From Haemonchus contortus (lineage: Eukaryota; Nematoda; Chromadorea; Rhabditida; Trichostrongylidae), in NCBI GenBank assembly GCA_000469685.2, contig LS997565.1:36553145-36617144 (forward strand): a stretch of DNA of 64,000 nt, written 5' to 3'. Shown here one piece after another: positions 50,101-60,300 of the stretch. The notes below the pieces were generated by a model. The model saw only the letters and a list, made by a program, of their open reading frames with translations. It did no database searches and had not been told where the DNA came from. The stretch's first letter is position 1, and each line of letters begins with the position of its first letter. Both the position numbers and the translations under genes were made by a program.

Positions 50101-53100
50101 TTATGTTATTTAAGGCAGCGGATGGCACCTTGAACTATTGTGTGCCATTCATACTACGGCTGCATCTACCTTTTTGCGTATTTCAAAGGAAACAACTCCT
50201 AATTCTAGCTAATTCTGTATTCTCTAGACGGATGACGAGTGCTGCAAGCAGCTGATCCCGTTTATTGAAGATGGCAATATTTCCCGTGCTCTTAACATGG
50301 CACGCCTCTTTCATTGTGCTCCTGTCATGCAACATATTCTACAGAAACTTGGGAGGTGAGGCAGTGATTGCTGCAAAACCTTTGCTTTCTTCACCAATAC
50401 TCTCATTCACAGGAAAAAAGAATTGCTACAGTACTATCTCGAAGGCAACAAACTCTTCGAAGCGATAGATTTGTGTAACACTGAAAAGTATGTTTCTTTT
50501 GTTAGTTGCTGGTATCTTTTTACTTCGGTGATAATGTGGCCAAATGCTTGATAAGTATCACCCTTTTGCCTTATTATAAGCGTGCCCCTTTTTCAGCTCC
50601 CATTGAAAATCGCAGGAATACCTGTGTACTAGGAATACCTGTGTATTTGTGCCATGGGATGTGAAGAAATTGGGAGCTAGTCAGATTGTCCTGACTCGTT
50701 ACCTCCATCATGAGCTGCCTAGGTTCAATCTGCTATAGGGCAAAGAAGAATCGGGATTCCGCTCTCGCATAAGGAGAGGACTCTTGACAACTAATTCACT
50801 CTTCCTCGAAAGGGGAAGTAACTGCGTTGAGAAGCCGAACGTAAAATGTACCGTAAAATATCGGAATAAAGTCGGAATTGAGCAAGGCTTGACCTTCTAC
50901 TTGTGACAGTGGTCATGAGAAACAGTTCATTGTACAAAAGCGGTGTTTCCCCTATTGTAGACGGTTAGTGCTTGAGGCATAATTCTCCTCTGGATGGTTG
51001 CCCTCGTGATCAATTTGGGGATTATGTACTATGTATCAGTGTTGTGACTTTCAGAAGTAAGGAAATGTGGCTCGATACGTTGGTTCATGTCTCGAAAGTC
51101 GAAGGTGCAGTTGACGAAAGCCTAATCATAAAGCTCCTTGAAGGGTAAGCTGACTAAACTGATTTTTTTGTTACTTCGACCATGTAGGAAACTCCTTCAA
51201 GGCCTTCTCAGCATTTTATCTATGAAAACCCTGCCATTCTCCTCTCACTTTATGAAATATGACCTCCGACCCCTAAAAATCAGCGCTTAGGGAGCTGACA
51301 ACTTGATCGTCTATCAACATGAATTTTGATTTGTATGTTCACATTAATTTTGATTGCTCATGCTCATTGTCTGAGGTTTGGCTTAACCCCTTACCAGTTA
51401 GTCCCTCCCCCCCCCCCCCCCCCCCCCCCCGTTCCCGCCGATTTTTGATTCATCTTTGAATGAAAATTCCTAGAAGAAGAAATCCATTGATTGACCATTG
51501 ATTGAACAATATATCCTCCATTCTGCTCAGTAAGGCTTCGACATCTTCCTGTAGGTTCCAGTTCCCCTCTTCCACAGAAGGTTCCAGACTCAAAATCGAA
51601 AAACCCTTTCTGGTGCTTTTTGCAGTCCTCCAGCGAATTGAACGATTTTCCATTCAAGGAACTTTGCAGAAACCCAAACAAGTGGTATTCTAATAGTGCT
51701 ATGTCTGGACTATATGAGGGGTTTGGTAAGACATCCCACCCGAGCTTTAGCAACTTTTGACGAGTGGCCAAAATTACGTGTGGTCTGGAGGTACCCTGTT
51801 TGAAGACTACGCCCTAACGATTGGCCACTTCGGGTCGCTTTTGGTCCATCGCTGCCTCCATAGTTTCTAGCTAACTATAGTACCTTTCCTAAGTCACCTT
51901 TTGATTGTGCGACAACAGTTCATGGTAAGTGATTTCCCTGAAATCCCATCAGCAACTCGGCTAGTCATCCGCACCTGGATTTTGACATTTGCAGCGGTTT
52001 GTGACGGCTCACTAAAGGGCTACACGATCGTTTCCGCTCCTCATTGCTGTACACAATCTGATTTTCGTCCCTCGTGCTTATGCGTTTCAGAAACGGCTCA
52101 TTTTTATTTCGTTTGAGCATCGAGTCGCACATGGAGGCGCGGTCCATCGCATCGCGCTCGCTCCTTTCGCGAGATATCTAAACATCGAGGCGTTATACAA
52201 AACCAAGCGCCTGCAGATGACCATGAAACACTCAGCCCTTGTCCTACTCCACGAGCAGTGATGTGCCGATTTGCTTCGGTTAACATTTTGAGTTGATCAT
52301 TTAAACTGATGATAGTCTCCTTTAGGGTTGCCGGTCTTCGAAGGCAAATTCACTCTGTTTGGACTCCGCAAACTAGTCATGCACTGTACATTCCTCTAGG
52401 GCATGGTCTACTAAAACGTCATATATCTTTCGTGCGGCTTGAACCGCACTGTAGGCCTTGCGGTAGAAGAAATACTTCAGATGCCGAAAATGCGCGCAGT
52501 GGTTCTCTATTTTCATACGAGTCCTGTACAGACAAACTTCGACAAATGTTGACAGAATCTGAACAACAATATAGAGGAGGATCTACTCTTTCAGAAAACA
52601 CATAACTTCATTAGGTTGGGTCCTTGATCTTTTGTACAACGGTTGATAAATCCGGGGTATCAAAAATCGGCGGAAACTTTTCGGACAACCCAATACTTCA
52701 GTGTTTTGTTTCCCTGCGCCGTACAGCACTATCGACCCATGGAAGAAGTTTCTTGTGTTAGAACTGAGAAAAATAAATGCTGCCGGAAGCCTTCTCAAGA
52801 GTGTAGAAGTCTACTGAAGCAACTACAGCGATCTTTACTGTTTTCGAGAGCAAGCATATTATCGAGGCCGATTTTTTTTTCTCGCAAGCTTCCGCTTCGT
52901 ACCAGCTCAGAGGATAAGTAAAACGGCGTTTTCTTTGCTTAGCTTGATATGATCGAAAGCTTGACCACTTAGTTGTGGAAGTTGTCATATTCTATCCCGG
53001 TTCAGCCTTTCATAAAATATCTGTTTCCAACCCGAATCACAATCCGCAACCTCCCATGAATACCGGGTACCATCTCAAACACTGAAACGCGGTTCTCGAG

Positions 53101-55412
53101 GACCAGGGTCGTGTGGACCCTTGTGAATAGTTCGAAGGCTGGAAACGTTTCTTGGTATTTCGCCATATTGCCCTAGTCTTCCTTCAGGCATGGCGTGCTT
53201 TTTCGCAGACTGAGTTATAATCCGATTCCCAGTTGGTTTTCCAGGATTGAGGCCAACGGAACCCTTCAACCTCTGGTAGTGTTGGAAATTCTGTCGCGCA
53301 GCAGCACTTTGAAAGTGGCATCAGTTAAGGATTACGTGATCAGGTGGCTTGATGCGCAAAGGAAGCAGGTCAGCACGCAATGCCTTTTCCATGCTTTGAT
53401 CGAAGGCAATTTCCATTCCAGATTGAAGCAGATCGGAAGGCCATCGCAGACGGTGAACGTCGAGTGGAAGAAATCGACAAGCAGATGGAATCTCTCAAGT
53501 TTAAGTATGTTTTACGTTCGTCGAGTGTCCATTCCATGTCTCCTCTGTCCAGTGAAGTTGATCTTCTTTCAGTGTCCAAGTACTGCAGGTGAACAAGTGT
53601 AGCGCTTGTGACACGGCTCTTCAACTTCCTGCAGTGCACTTCCTCTGCCGACACAGTTACCATGTGCATTGCTTCGAGTCCTATAGTGATAGACCCGACG
53701 TGTGTCCAGCTTGCGTGGGACCGATGGCTAGGTAAGGACAGCTGGCCATTCCAAGAATCGGGCCACATTTCTGGGAAAATGGCTGAACCTATCGATTTAA
53801 AAGCACATATATTTGTTCAGAACACGTTCCGATTGAGAAAACCCTTGAATGTATCAGAGCTTAGAGTAAAAACGATGTTATCTTGAGGCCATATTTTACA
53901 AGAAGAACGCTGTTTGTGATTTTTTTTCAAATGCTCCAGAAGCCTTGTTTTCAAAGTAGCTGTGAAATTGTTCAGATAGAACCATGCTTCAAACATGGAA
54001 ACGTTAGAGGAGTATGGAGGGAAGGAAAAAAAGGACTTGGTGCGCCCTCCTTGTTTTTCCTCTGGAAGATGTCCTTCGTACTCCAACAGCAGAAAACTCG
54101 TAGGCAGATGTGCCAGGGGGTGAAAGATCATATCATAACTCGCAAGTGGCGACACATATTTGCTGAGAATCACCTCTCTTTTTTCGGACCCGCAGGTACT
54201 CTAAGCGGACTCCTCTCAGCAGCTTGTCGAGCCTCGCGCTAGTTCAGTAGCAGGCCAACCACTAAGGGGTACCAATTTCATCTGGCTTTGTGCCCAAAGA
54301 AAATGCTCCAAATACTCATTTTTCTCCCAGAAATAATCTGTATTGCAGGGAAACTTCGAGAGAAAGCATAAGCGACAAGGCTGCATATCAAATGTTCCAT
54401 AAAGAGGTTTGTCTGACATATTTCAAAAAAGTGCGTGTTTCAGCTGTTTAGAAAGTCGGCTACTTTAATTTTGGCTTTCTCGACAACCAATTAATCTCGA
54501 ATAACTTGTTTGAGACGAATTCCGAGCCTTCACCTACAACTTTCTTTTATATTTTACAGTAGAATTAATTGAGTTACTGTTAAGGTACTGAGCCATTCTA
54601 CACTTTGGATGCTTTCGGAACCCTATTGCAGAATGAAATATTAGGTCACCAAAGATCCACTTGATTCGCGCAAACAAAAAATGCCTGTTCTGAGTATTTG
54701 GCTGTGAATGCTGTTTTTTTTCTGTTGGTATTGTAAGCGTTTCTAGAGAGTCAAACACCTACGGAAAAAACCCAAAGAACTGCGATCCTGATCATTAATC
54801 TGCTCGCTTTTGTTTTCTTTTCTAGATCTGGGTCATATATATGCTCATTTCTGCCAAGTACGGTACTATTCATAAGATTTCGAGGGGGTGGTGATTGGTT
54901 GTTGCAGAACAATGATTCTTGATTTTCATTCATTTCTCACAGTGGTCATTCCAGTTAAATGGAGCTGTCAATGGATTGGAAGTTATATCAAGGTATATTC
55001 GAAGTGGAGTATTCGATATGTCGAAGAAGAATTCTCAGAAAAAGGTAAGTCAGTTGGGGAGGGTGCATTTAGAGGACAGCAAGGGTCGGTGACATTTTTG
55101 GATTTTTTGGTATCTTTTTTTTTGAACTCTTCAATACGCCTGCAACTTTATAAGCTTTTCATTGGTCGCCCGTCCCTTTTGCAGGGATCCACTGCTGTGT
55201 CTCCAGCCGATTCAAATAAAGGTGATGGTAATCCTTTTGAAAACGATGATGATCTGAACCCATTCGCTGATCGTAGCACCCTGAGCACCAAGTCATCAGA
55301 TTCAACTGGCAGGCGAATCTCATCTACAAAAGCTCCTAGTGTTAATCGTCCGTCAGCCTATGATGACTCGAAGAATCCCTTCAAAGTAGGGACAAACCCA
55401 TTCGAAGAATAA
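38112..55412 (+). CDS. vps-11: VPS11, core subunit of HOPS/CORVET tethering complexes
   Basis: Twenty-five exons, 981 aa, all phases consistent: 38112-38207, 38952-39125, 39287-39370, 42105-42248, 42308-42472, 43480-43563, 43707-43855, 43949-44044, 44108-44257, 44640-44714, 44771-44849, 45181-45372, 48464-48610, 48705-48804, 48858-48943, 49385-49462, 50228-50355, 50413-50487, 51055-51144, 53245-53368, 53422-53504, 53573-53731, 54349-54406, 54943-55044, 55185-55412. It starts [11 protein letters not shown], followed by a beta-propeller ([33 protein letters not shown]), the clathrin-repeat region ([33 protein letters not shown]), a coiled coil near 775-800 and a RING-H2 finger ([27 protein letters not shown]). 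The last 75 residues carry four NPF motifs. VPS11 builds late-endosome/lysosome tethers. Seven introns contain mobile DNA. AATAAA at 55782-55787 is the likely poly(A) signal. Confidence 0.95.
39437..39645 (+). mobile_element. tRNA-like SINE, copy 6
   Basis: In vps-11 intron 3. Contains GTAGTGGTAAGTGGCG, the GGTTCAATCC box B-like phrase, CCTCCATCCCTCCAGGGTCG, GGTATCAACTAATCTG (degraded GACTCGTCTGG block) and TGGCTGGCCACCACAAGTCA; the 3' end is lost. Confidence 0.7.
40020..41150 (+). mobile_element. Rearranged RTE-like non-LTR retroelement remnant
   Basis: Three reverse-transcriptase pieces in a scrambled order. 40045-40600: [28 protein letters not shown], the catalytic YADD box ([18 protein letters not shown]) and LNVEKTNFF, then [10 protein letters not shown]. 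40615-40990: pieces that should precede the catalytic box ([19 protein letters not shown], then [13 protein letters not shown]). 40990-41150: the element's C-terminal sequence [30 protein letters not shown]. Each is interrupted by stops or frameshifts. It is dead and lies within vps-11 intron 3 in the gene's orientation. RTE/clade assignment is from family resemblance only. Confidence 0.75.
41320..41645 (-). mobile_element. tRNA-like SINE, copy 7
   Basis: Well preserved copy. On + strand it shows GTGCGTATGTGGCCTATACAATGACTTGCGG, CAGACAAGTCTGGTACCAA, the box B complement GGATTCGAACCCG near 41510 and the tRNA-like head at 41550-41575, with the tail outward to 41645 split by a further CGGGGCGCATCCCTCAAACCGG segment. 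Confidence 0.75.
44905..44985 (+). repeat. tRNA-like unit, second family
   Basis: GTGGTAGAGTAGAGGATATCAGCG resembles a D-arm/box A and CAGATTCAAGTCCAG a box B, similar to the inverted pair in ddi-1. It lies in vps-11 intron 11. No cloverleaf with a clean anticodon arm could be drawn, so it is a tRNA-derived repeat. Confidence 0.45.
46011..46366. repeat. Fold-back (long inverted repeat) in vps-11 intron 12
   Basis: Left arm 46011 to about 46160 and right arm about 46220-46366 are imperfect reverse complements: for example GAATTTCGCCGCGCA..TTTGCCGCG..CACCCAGAATCGCACGAATCG at 46260-46310 mirrors 46070-46117. The loop is about 60 bases. No protein is encoded. It looks like a MITE-type fold-back element. 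Confidence 0.75.
46483..46770 (+). mobile_element. tRNA-like SINE, copy 8
   Basis: Complete order of landmarks: GTGGTTCAGTGCAAGTGGCG, GGGTTCGAATCTCGGATC (box B), CTGACTTGCCTGGGAGGGTAGAAG, GTCTGTCCAGCGCAATTCATTGTATAGG, TACGATTCTGGATAGG and a GATTGATTAGCTCCAAAGGC tail. Confidence 0.78.
46890..48355. mobile_element. 1.47 kb element with about 350 bp terminal inverted repeats
   Basis: Left end CCAGGGAAGGATCCCAGGTC at 46890 and right end its reverse complement finishing at 48355. The arms (46890 to about 47237, and about 48008-48355) match in inverse orientation over nearly all their length, including the CTAGGCCTTAAAGGAAAAATT-type inner part. The element is flanked by TTA at 46887-46889 and TTA at 48356-48358, a possible 3 bp target-site duplication as in PIF/Harbinger elements. 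The interior (47238-48007) has short frames with no transposase motif, so it is non-autonomous. Each arm contains a tRNA-like stretch (GGCTTGGCGTAGAGGTATGCG..GGGTTCGGGTTTT). It lies in vps-11 intron 12. Confidence 0.85.
49060..49345 (+). mobile_element. tRNA-like SINE, copy 9 (old)
   Basis: Diverged: AAGGTGGTGTTGCGGAAAAAGGCGCGCTATCAC, GAATCGGACCGGTTTGGGAGGATAAAAGCAGTG, GTACGCATTAAAAGCTACCACTGCAATTCTGG, GGATTAAACAACGC. Inside vps-11 intron 15. Confidence 0.65.
49804..50075 (+). mobile_element. tRNA-like SINE, copy 10 (with a small middle deletion)
   Basis: One of the cleanest copies: GCGGAGGTGGTGTAATGGCA at its start, ACACGCATGG, AACCCGGATCG, TTTGGGAGGATAAAAGCACTGA, CATCGGCTGGTCACCGCAAG, TACGATTCTGAATGGAAG and GATCGATTAACACCTCAAAA. 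The gap lies between ACCAAGCCTTCC and the GGGAGG block. In vps-11 intron 16. Confidence 0.8.
51391..52695 (-). mobile_element. Dead mariner transposon
   Basis: Minus-strand fragments follow the order of a mariner transposase: [13 protein letters not shown] near 52430, EANRH near 52280, then [18 protein letters not shown] and [14 protein letters not shown] (52147-51990, where intact copies read GDEKW), then [20 protein letters not shown] (51771-51640; the third catalytic residue region, with LLEY where most mariners read PSDY), [13 protein letters not shown]. Many stops and frameshifts separate the pieces. The right end has the terminal repeat TATTGGGTTGTCCGAAAAGT on the minus strand (52695 downward). 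The left end is lost next to a run of 24 C at 51407-51430. Located in vps-11 intron 19. Confidence 0.85.
51407..51430 (+). repeat. 24-bp poly(C) tract
   Basis: Uninterrupted run of C at the decayed left edge of the mariner remnant. Long homopolymer C/G tracts are prone to length error in assembly. Confidence 0.9.
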
Positions 55413-56038
55413 CTACGTGACCCAAATTGATCTTGCAAAGGAATTTGAGTCCCAGTTTTCAGTGATGAGAGATTATGGGTGCTTCCAAGCCTTTTGTGGA
55501 CAGTTTGTAAATAATATTCTTTATCGTTCTGATAAATTGTCTCCTATTATCCGAGTTTGTCTTGAGAATCTTCTTTGAGCTACCAGCCTGAAATAGTAAA
55601 GTTCACTGTAAAGATTTTTTTAATAAGCTTTTATAAACTAAGGCAGATATTGCTTGAGCTTGAGTGTTTATATATAGGTAAAAGCCTCGTTGATGTTTTT
55701 AGCAGTTTGTTAAGTAGCCTGAACTGTGATAACGCCCGAATGCCTACTTTTCCTTATGTTTTTCATGATAAGAAAAGCTTAAATAAACCGTGAGATCTAA
55801 TAAACACTTTATTACTTCGTACAGGCGTCCTACATATTAAGGACAAAGCTAACAAGGTGGCTATCGGTGATGCTTATCACCTATATTTCTACGGGATCTG
55901 AACTCAGCCGGGTCATAATGGAAAGCCACGGTATGATTGGGAAGAATATTGCCTATTTGGGGATTGAAAATGCCAGCCGAGCATGTTGCAGCCTCACAAA
56001 TTGTGATGTCTGTCAAGTTGACGCCCCTACAGCACCAT
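55413..56038. other. 3' region of vps-11 and convergent intergenic spacer
   Basis: Contains the vps-11 3' UTR up to about 55800 (AATAAA at 55782-55787). No further gene on either strand recognised. Confidence 0.6.
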
Positions 56039-56193
56039 TTAGGCTTTAAAAATAAGGGGATTTTTAATTGTCTGGCTTGTTCCCAGTGGGTTCGAGATTG
56101 CTACGTATTCTCCTTGCACTTTTTTTTTCCACAAGAGAGCCGCAGAGGCACTAAGGATCGGGAGCACAATAACCACTATCATGACCATATTCC
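56039..56193 (-). CDS. Orphan transmembrane exon (last exon of an unresolved gene)
   Basis: After a good acceptor (ATACTTACAG) the minus strand reads WNMVMIVVIVLPILSASAAL, one clear membrane helix, then LLWKKKVQGEYVAISNPLGT, a stop-transfer lysine run and short cytoplasmic tail, ending at a TAA at 56039-56041... The topology is that of a single-pass type I membrane protein with its C-terminus inside. The exon enters in phase 2. Two more exon-like minus-strand stretches lie upstream (about 56480-56560, PPFSYPDGSSSLLKESE; about 56770-56815, NVSSCDEEIEVACRRNE), but I could not join them in phase. It might be the 3' part of the Gly-rich gene or of a separate gene. Confidence 0.4.
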
Positions 56194-56994
56194 AATTGTA
56201 AGTATGAGATGATTGCGAGTCGAAGGCAGGCATGCCGCACGACGAGACAACTAACAAGCCGGGACACGCTGAGGGACAACTAGCAAGGGATCGACGCGTA
56301 CTGAATCTTAAGAGTAAAGTATCACCGAAATACGTTTTGCTAATGATCTCCACGGAATTTTTGCAATATCGTGCATGAGGAGTCAATCGTATTGCAGGGA
56401 CAGTGAAAGCACCCATACAATTAACTCGAAAAGGGGAAGCGACGGCTAGCGGTGAAGTCATCATTTCTCACAGTGACTCATTCAGATTCCTTCAAAAGAC
56501 TGGAGCTTCCGTCGGGATATGAAAAAGGCGGTTGGACTGCTGCACCCTTACACGTGCGGGACAACGAATCGATAGATCTTATCAATAATCAGTAAAATCG
56601 GCTACAATGATTGATCCTCCAAGGCCGTCATCGCTCTATCAAAAGCTGATTTCCCAGTCGATAGGAGTCGGAATCACTCATCATCACAATCCTCTTCAAG
56701 ACTTTCCTTCAAGGCTGGATCTTCATGTCGCTCTACTCATTGCGCCTACAGGCCACTTCGATCTCTTCATCACAACTGCTGACATTCTGTAGACTGACAG
56801 AACGGCAGATTGCCAAACTGTTGCACCATGTTAGTGGTTGGTATGACGGGGGTTGTAATGTGACATATCGTGGTATACTGTTGACTTAAGCATCTTCTGA
56901 GCTTCTTGTATTAAGGGGTAGATCTTACCCAGACTGCGAAACTTTTAGGTTTGGATAAAGAACAGCATTGGATTACTTACTCTTATCCTAGATG

Positions 56995-57268
56995 CTGGTG
57001 TAATGACAAGTGGAGAACTATCGCACACCCATGGTCACGGGTCGGAATCCCGGCTCGAAGGCCAAGCAAGCCTTCCCCTCTGATTGTGAGTCGGTCAAGT
57101 GCTAGCAGACTCCTCTGAGAAGATAAAAGCACGACTTGTACATTGGCTGGACACCGAAAGTCATTGGATGGATCACATATTTTTTCAATACGTCACTGAA
57201 TTGAAATCGAATGCAAGGCGTATCCCTCCTATGGGATCGATTAACCCCTACAAACATTGTCCTTTCAA
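56995..57268 (+). mobile_element. tRNA-like SINE, copy 11
   Basis: GTGTAATGACAAGTGGAGAACTATCGCACACCCATGG, a GGTCGGAATCCCGGCTCG box B-like phrase, GCAAGCCTTCC, CAGACTCCTCTGAGAAGATAAAAGC, ACATTGGCTGGACACCG and GGGATCGATTAACCCC. Immediately downstream (in minus sense) of the last recognised Gly-rich exon. Confidence 0.75.
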
Positions 57269-57327
57269 GTTTTATGCCACAAATCGTGAATGTTGAACAT
57301 AGTCATTTCCTGAATTAAATTCCTTAC

Positions 57328-60300
57328 CTCCAAAATCGCGGCTAAACCATGGTCGTGGACCTAAAAACATTCTGAGGTTAATGTAAAATTAAATCAGTAA
57401 AAGCATCGATTTGAAGCGTAACTGACCGAATCCATGTCTCCATCCACCAAATCTACTGAATCCTCCCGGTCCTCCCCAACCTCGAGGACCTCCCCATCCT
57501 CCTGATCCACCTCTTCCCCAGCCTCCGGGACCGCCACCTGAATTATAACATATTCACACGAATAGTTCAACATTTAATAATTTTGTTTAGTTACCTGTTC
57601 CACCAGGACCTCGATCGCTTCCCCAGCTCCCACTTCCAGATCCGCTTCCTGATGGACCTTGGCTTCCTCGATCGCTTCCCCAGCCACCACGTCCGGATCC
57701 ATCTCCTGAGGGAGCTGGACCTGCTCGATCGCTTCCCCAGCCACCTTGTCCTCGATCACTTCCACCTTGGCTTCCCCATCCTCCAGAGCCTCCGGGACCT
57801 TAATAGGACATTTTATTCCGCTGTTCAAGTTCATGTGAGGGTAGTGGCTAGAACATGCCAATCTAAATAATGGGAGGGTAAATAATCGGCAAGTTCTGGT
57901 ACGCTTATAACACCAGCGATGTCTTGAAAGGGATGGCCAGTAGCAATCACTAGATTACTCAACGCTGCCATGACCAAGGAGCAATTTATAATGGCTTGTC
58001 ATCATATGATGACTTTGGAAATGAAAAGAAGAAATTCTGGAAAGAAGGTTTGTCAGTGCATGAGCACCATCGAGTATAGCGCTTTTTCCTTGTTCGATCA
58101 GTGTTTTACTATTTGAAGGAAAACTCTCTGGTTCTTTTTTGATCAAAGGCTCTGCTTTTGAAAACTCACGAAGGCAAAGTTAGAAAAAATAGAATAGGGT
58201 GAATAGAGCCAGAGAAGGAAGGTTCGGAGCTCGATCACCTCAAAATCTCAGAACATTTTCAGTCGAAAAATCACCTACACTTTTAGCCTTTCCATTCTCC
58301 TGACCCTCCTCCCTTCCTAATAGCAACATTCATTTCAATGAGCAAGTTCATGAGATGTTGGTGGATTGGTGGATAGAAGATGCGAAAGTTTTAGGGAAAT
58401 GAATAAACGAGGAGATTCTACTGGGCTAACGATACAGCAATATGTTGGGAGAGGGTAAGAAGACGTTGAATCAAGAGACACAAACTTGACTAAGGATGTT
58501 TTTGTGAGAAATTGACACCATGTGCTAAATTCTAGGCAAAGAAAGGGCTCAGTATCAATAAAAAGGTAGCTGTGGCAAGTCGATGGCACCTTCACATGCA
58601 TGGTCGGGAAAACGAAACTCCCAGACCGAGCAGACTTTCCATCTACGTCTTGGCTGGTTGGAATCAGATTTGTTTTGAGAACCTACATAGAAGTGCTGGC
58701 TTGTAAATTTGCTGGGAAGCGCAAATCATTGTATGGGGCATACGTATTCGAAAAGCCATCACGATCCTGAACGAAAGTCGGGGCCCATCCCAAAAACGAA
58801 ACGATTGACACTAAACGACCCGGACCTAAGAGACTGAGACTAAGAACGACAGTTAATATGGATTAAACTCGTTATTAGCTGGAGGAAGCTAGAGAAGGGT
58901 TGAAGTTTAATCACACTGAAGCCTTAGGACCTTTTTCAATTAGAAATCACAGGATCTCCCGGAGGAGTGGCACTTCTATTAGAGTGATTAATAAAAGTGA
59001 TGTATCGATGCGACAACCAAGTGACTACAAAAAAACTGCTTTCTTTGATCAGCTAGTTTCTCGAACTGAAATAGAACAAAGAGCAATTTTTCCGTCTATC
59101 ATCTTCCTGAGTGAAAAAACGACTCGCTATAGAAAGCGATTGTTGATTGAAAGAGGAAGCTATCGAAAAATACAGTAACGTCCATCTATCTTTTGCAGAA
59201 CTTATCAATGGTTTTTTAATTTTCAATTTTCCTTTTTTTTCTGGCTAATACAAGAGGGTGTGAATCACCCAAGGGATTGTCACCTAATTTTCGCAATGGA
59301 ATTCGTACTCTGAGAACTGGGTCGTTTTCGCCCAATGAGAGGACCGGCTCTGATGAGTTTCTTTTGAAACCGTATGCTATGTAATCAATCATTTACAGTC
59401 ATAATGAGATGTTCAATGATGCTAACCAGCGCGTTCTGGCCGGCAGTATAAGCAATATTAAGAGTCCAGAATAGGAGAGATGAAGAAGGAGATGAATGAA
59501 GATGTGGGAAAGGTCCAGAAATGGAGGGGAGCGGAAGGGGATGAAGATGTGGGGTTCTTATCGATTTGTACCCATGGGGATGAAGGACGTTGTGAAATCT
59601 TTGACACAGAAATGGGGAGAAGGTGAGCAGCTACTATGCTGCTAAAAAATAGGTGGGCTACTGCCGACATCTTTAAAGTATAGCTATTGAGTGTAGTTCA
59701 AATTGTCCGAACCTGATTCGCTGTCTCCCCTACGCCCACCTTGTGGTCCTCCTCCGCTTTGACCTCCCCAGCCTCCGCTTGGTTGTGCTCCCCCACTCTG
59801 ACCTCCCCAGCCTCCACTTGGTTGTCCTCCACCACTCTGGCCTCCCCAGCTTCCACTTGGTTGTGCTCCGCCACTCTGACCTCCCCAGCCTCCTAAATAC
59901 AACCATTCATTGAATAATCACAAGAAAATACTACATAAGCACAGTTTTTACCTTGGCCTCCTTGACTGCCTCCCCAGTTCATACCAGTTGATTGACCGCC
60001 TCCATTGAAGCCCTGAAACGCAATCTTCGAGTCAATGTGTAATCGATATTGCGCGATACATTTATTTTTGTCTATCGTGCCATTAATTTGTTATTGTTAT
60101 TATAGTCTACTCTTTGGTATCAAAAAGGACATTGAAAATTGCTAAATCGATGTGAACGTCCTCTTCAATATTGCCAAAAAAACAAGAACAGAGATGTCCT
60201 ACATGTCAATTAAAAATACTAAAAACTTGACTTAGTAAAAGTAAACTCCAACGCAAAAAAGTCTTAGCTACCTGTCCGGGAGGTGGTCCTGGAGGTGGGT

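Noticed and set aside
52611..52623. TTAGGTTGGGTCC as the mariner terminal repeat
   Set aside because: Wrong orientation for the right end of a minus-strand element; the real terminal repeat was found slightly further at 52681-52695.
56607..56792. 61-codon + frame with VALLIAPTGHFDLFITTADIL
   Set aside because: No splice or promoter context and minus-strand exon-like sequence overlaps it; no family recognised.
57574..57870. 95-codon frames on both strands over the Gly-rich exon 5
   Set aside because: Shadow frames of the repetitive exon; the phase-1 glycine-rich frame continues the repeats of neighbouring exons and is bounded by good splice sites.
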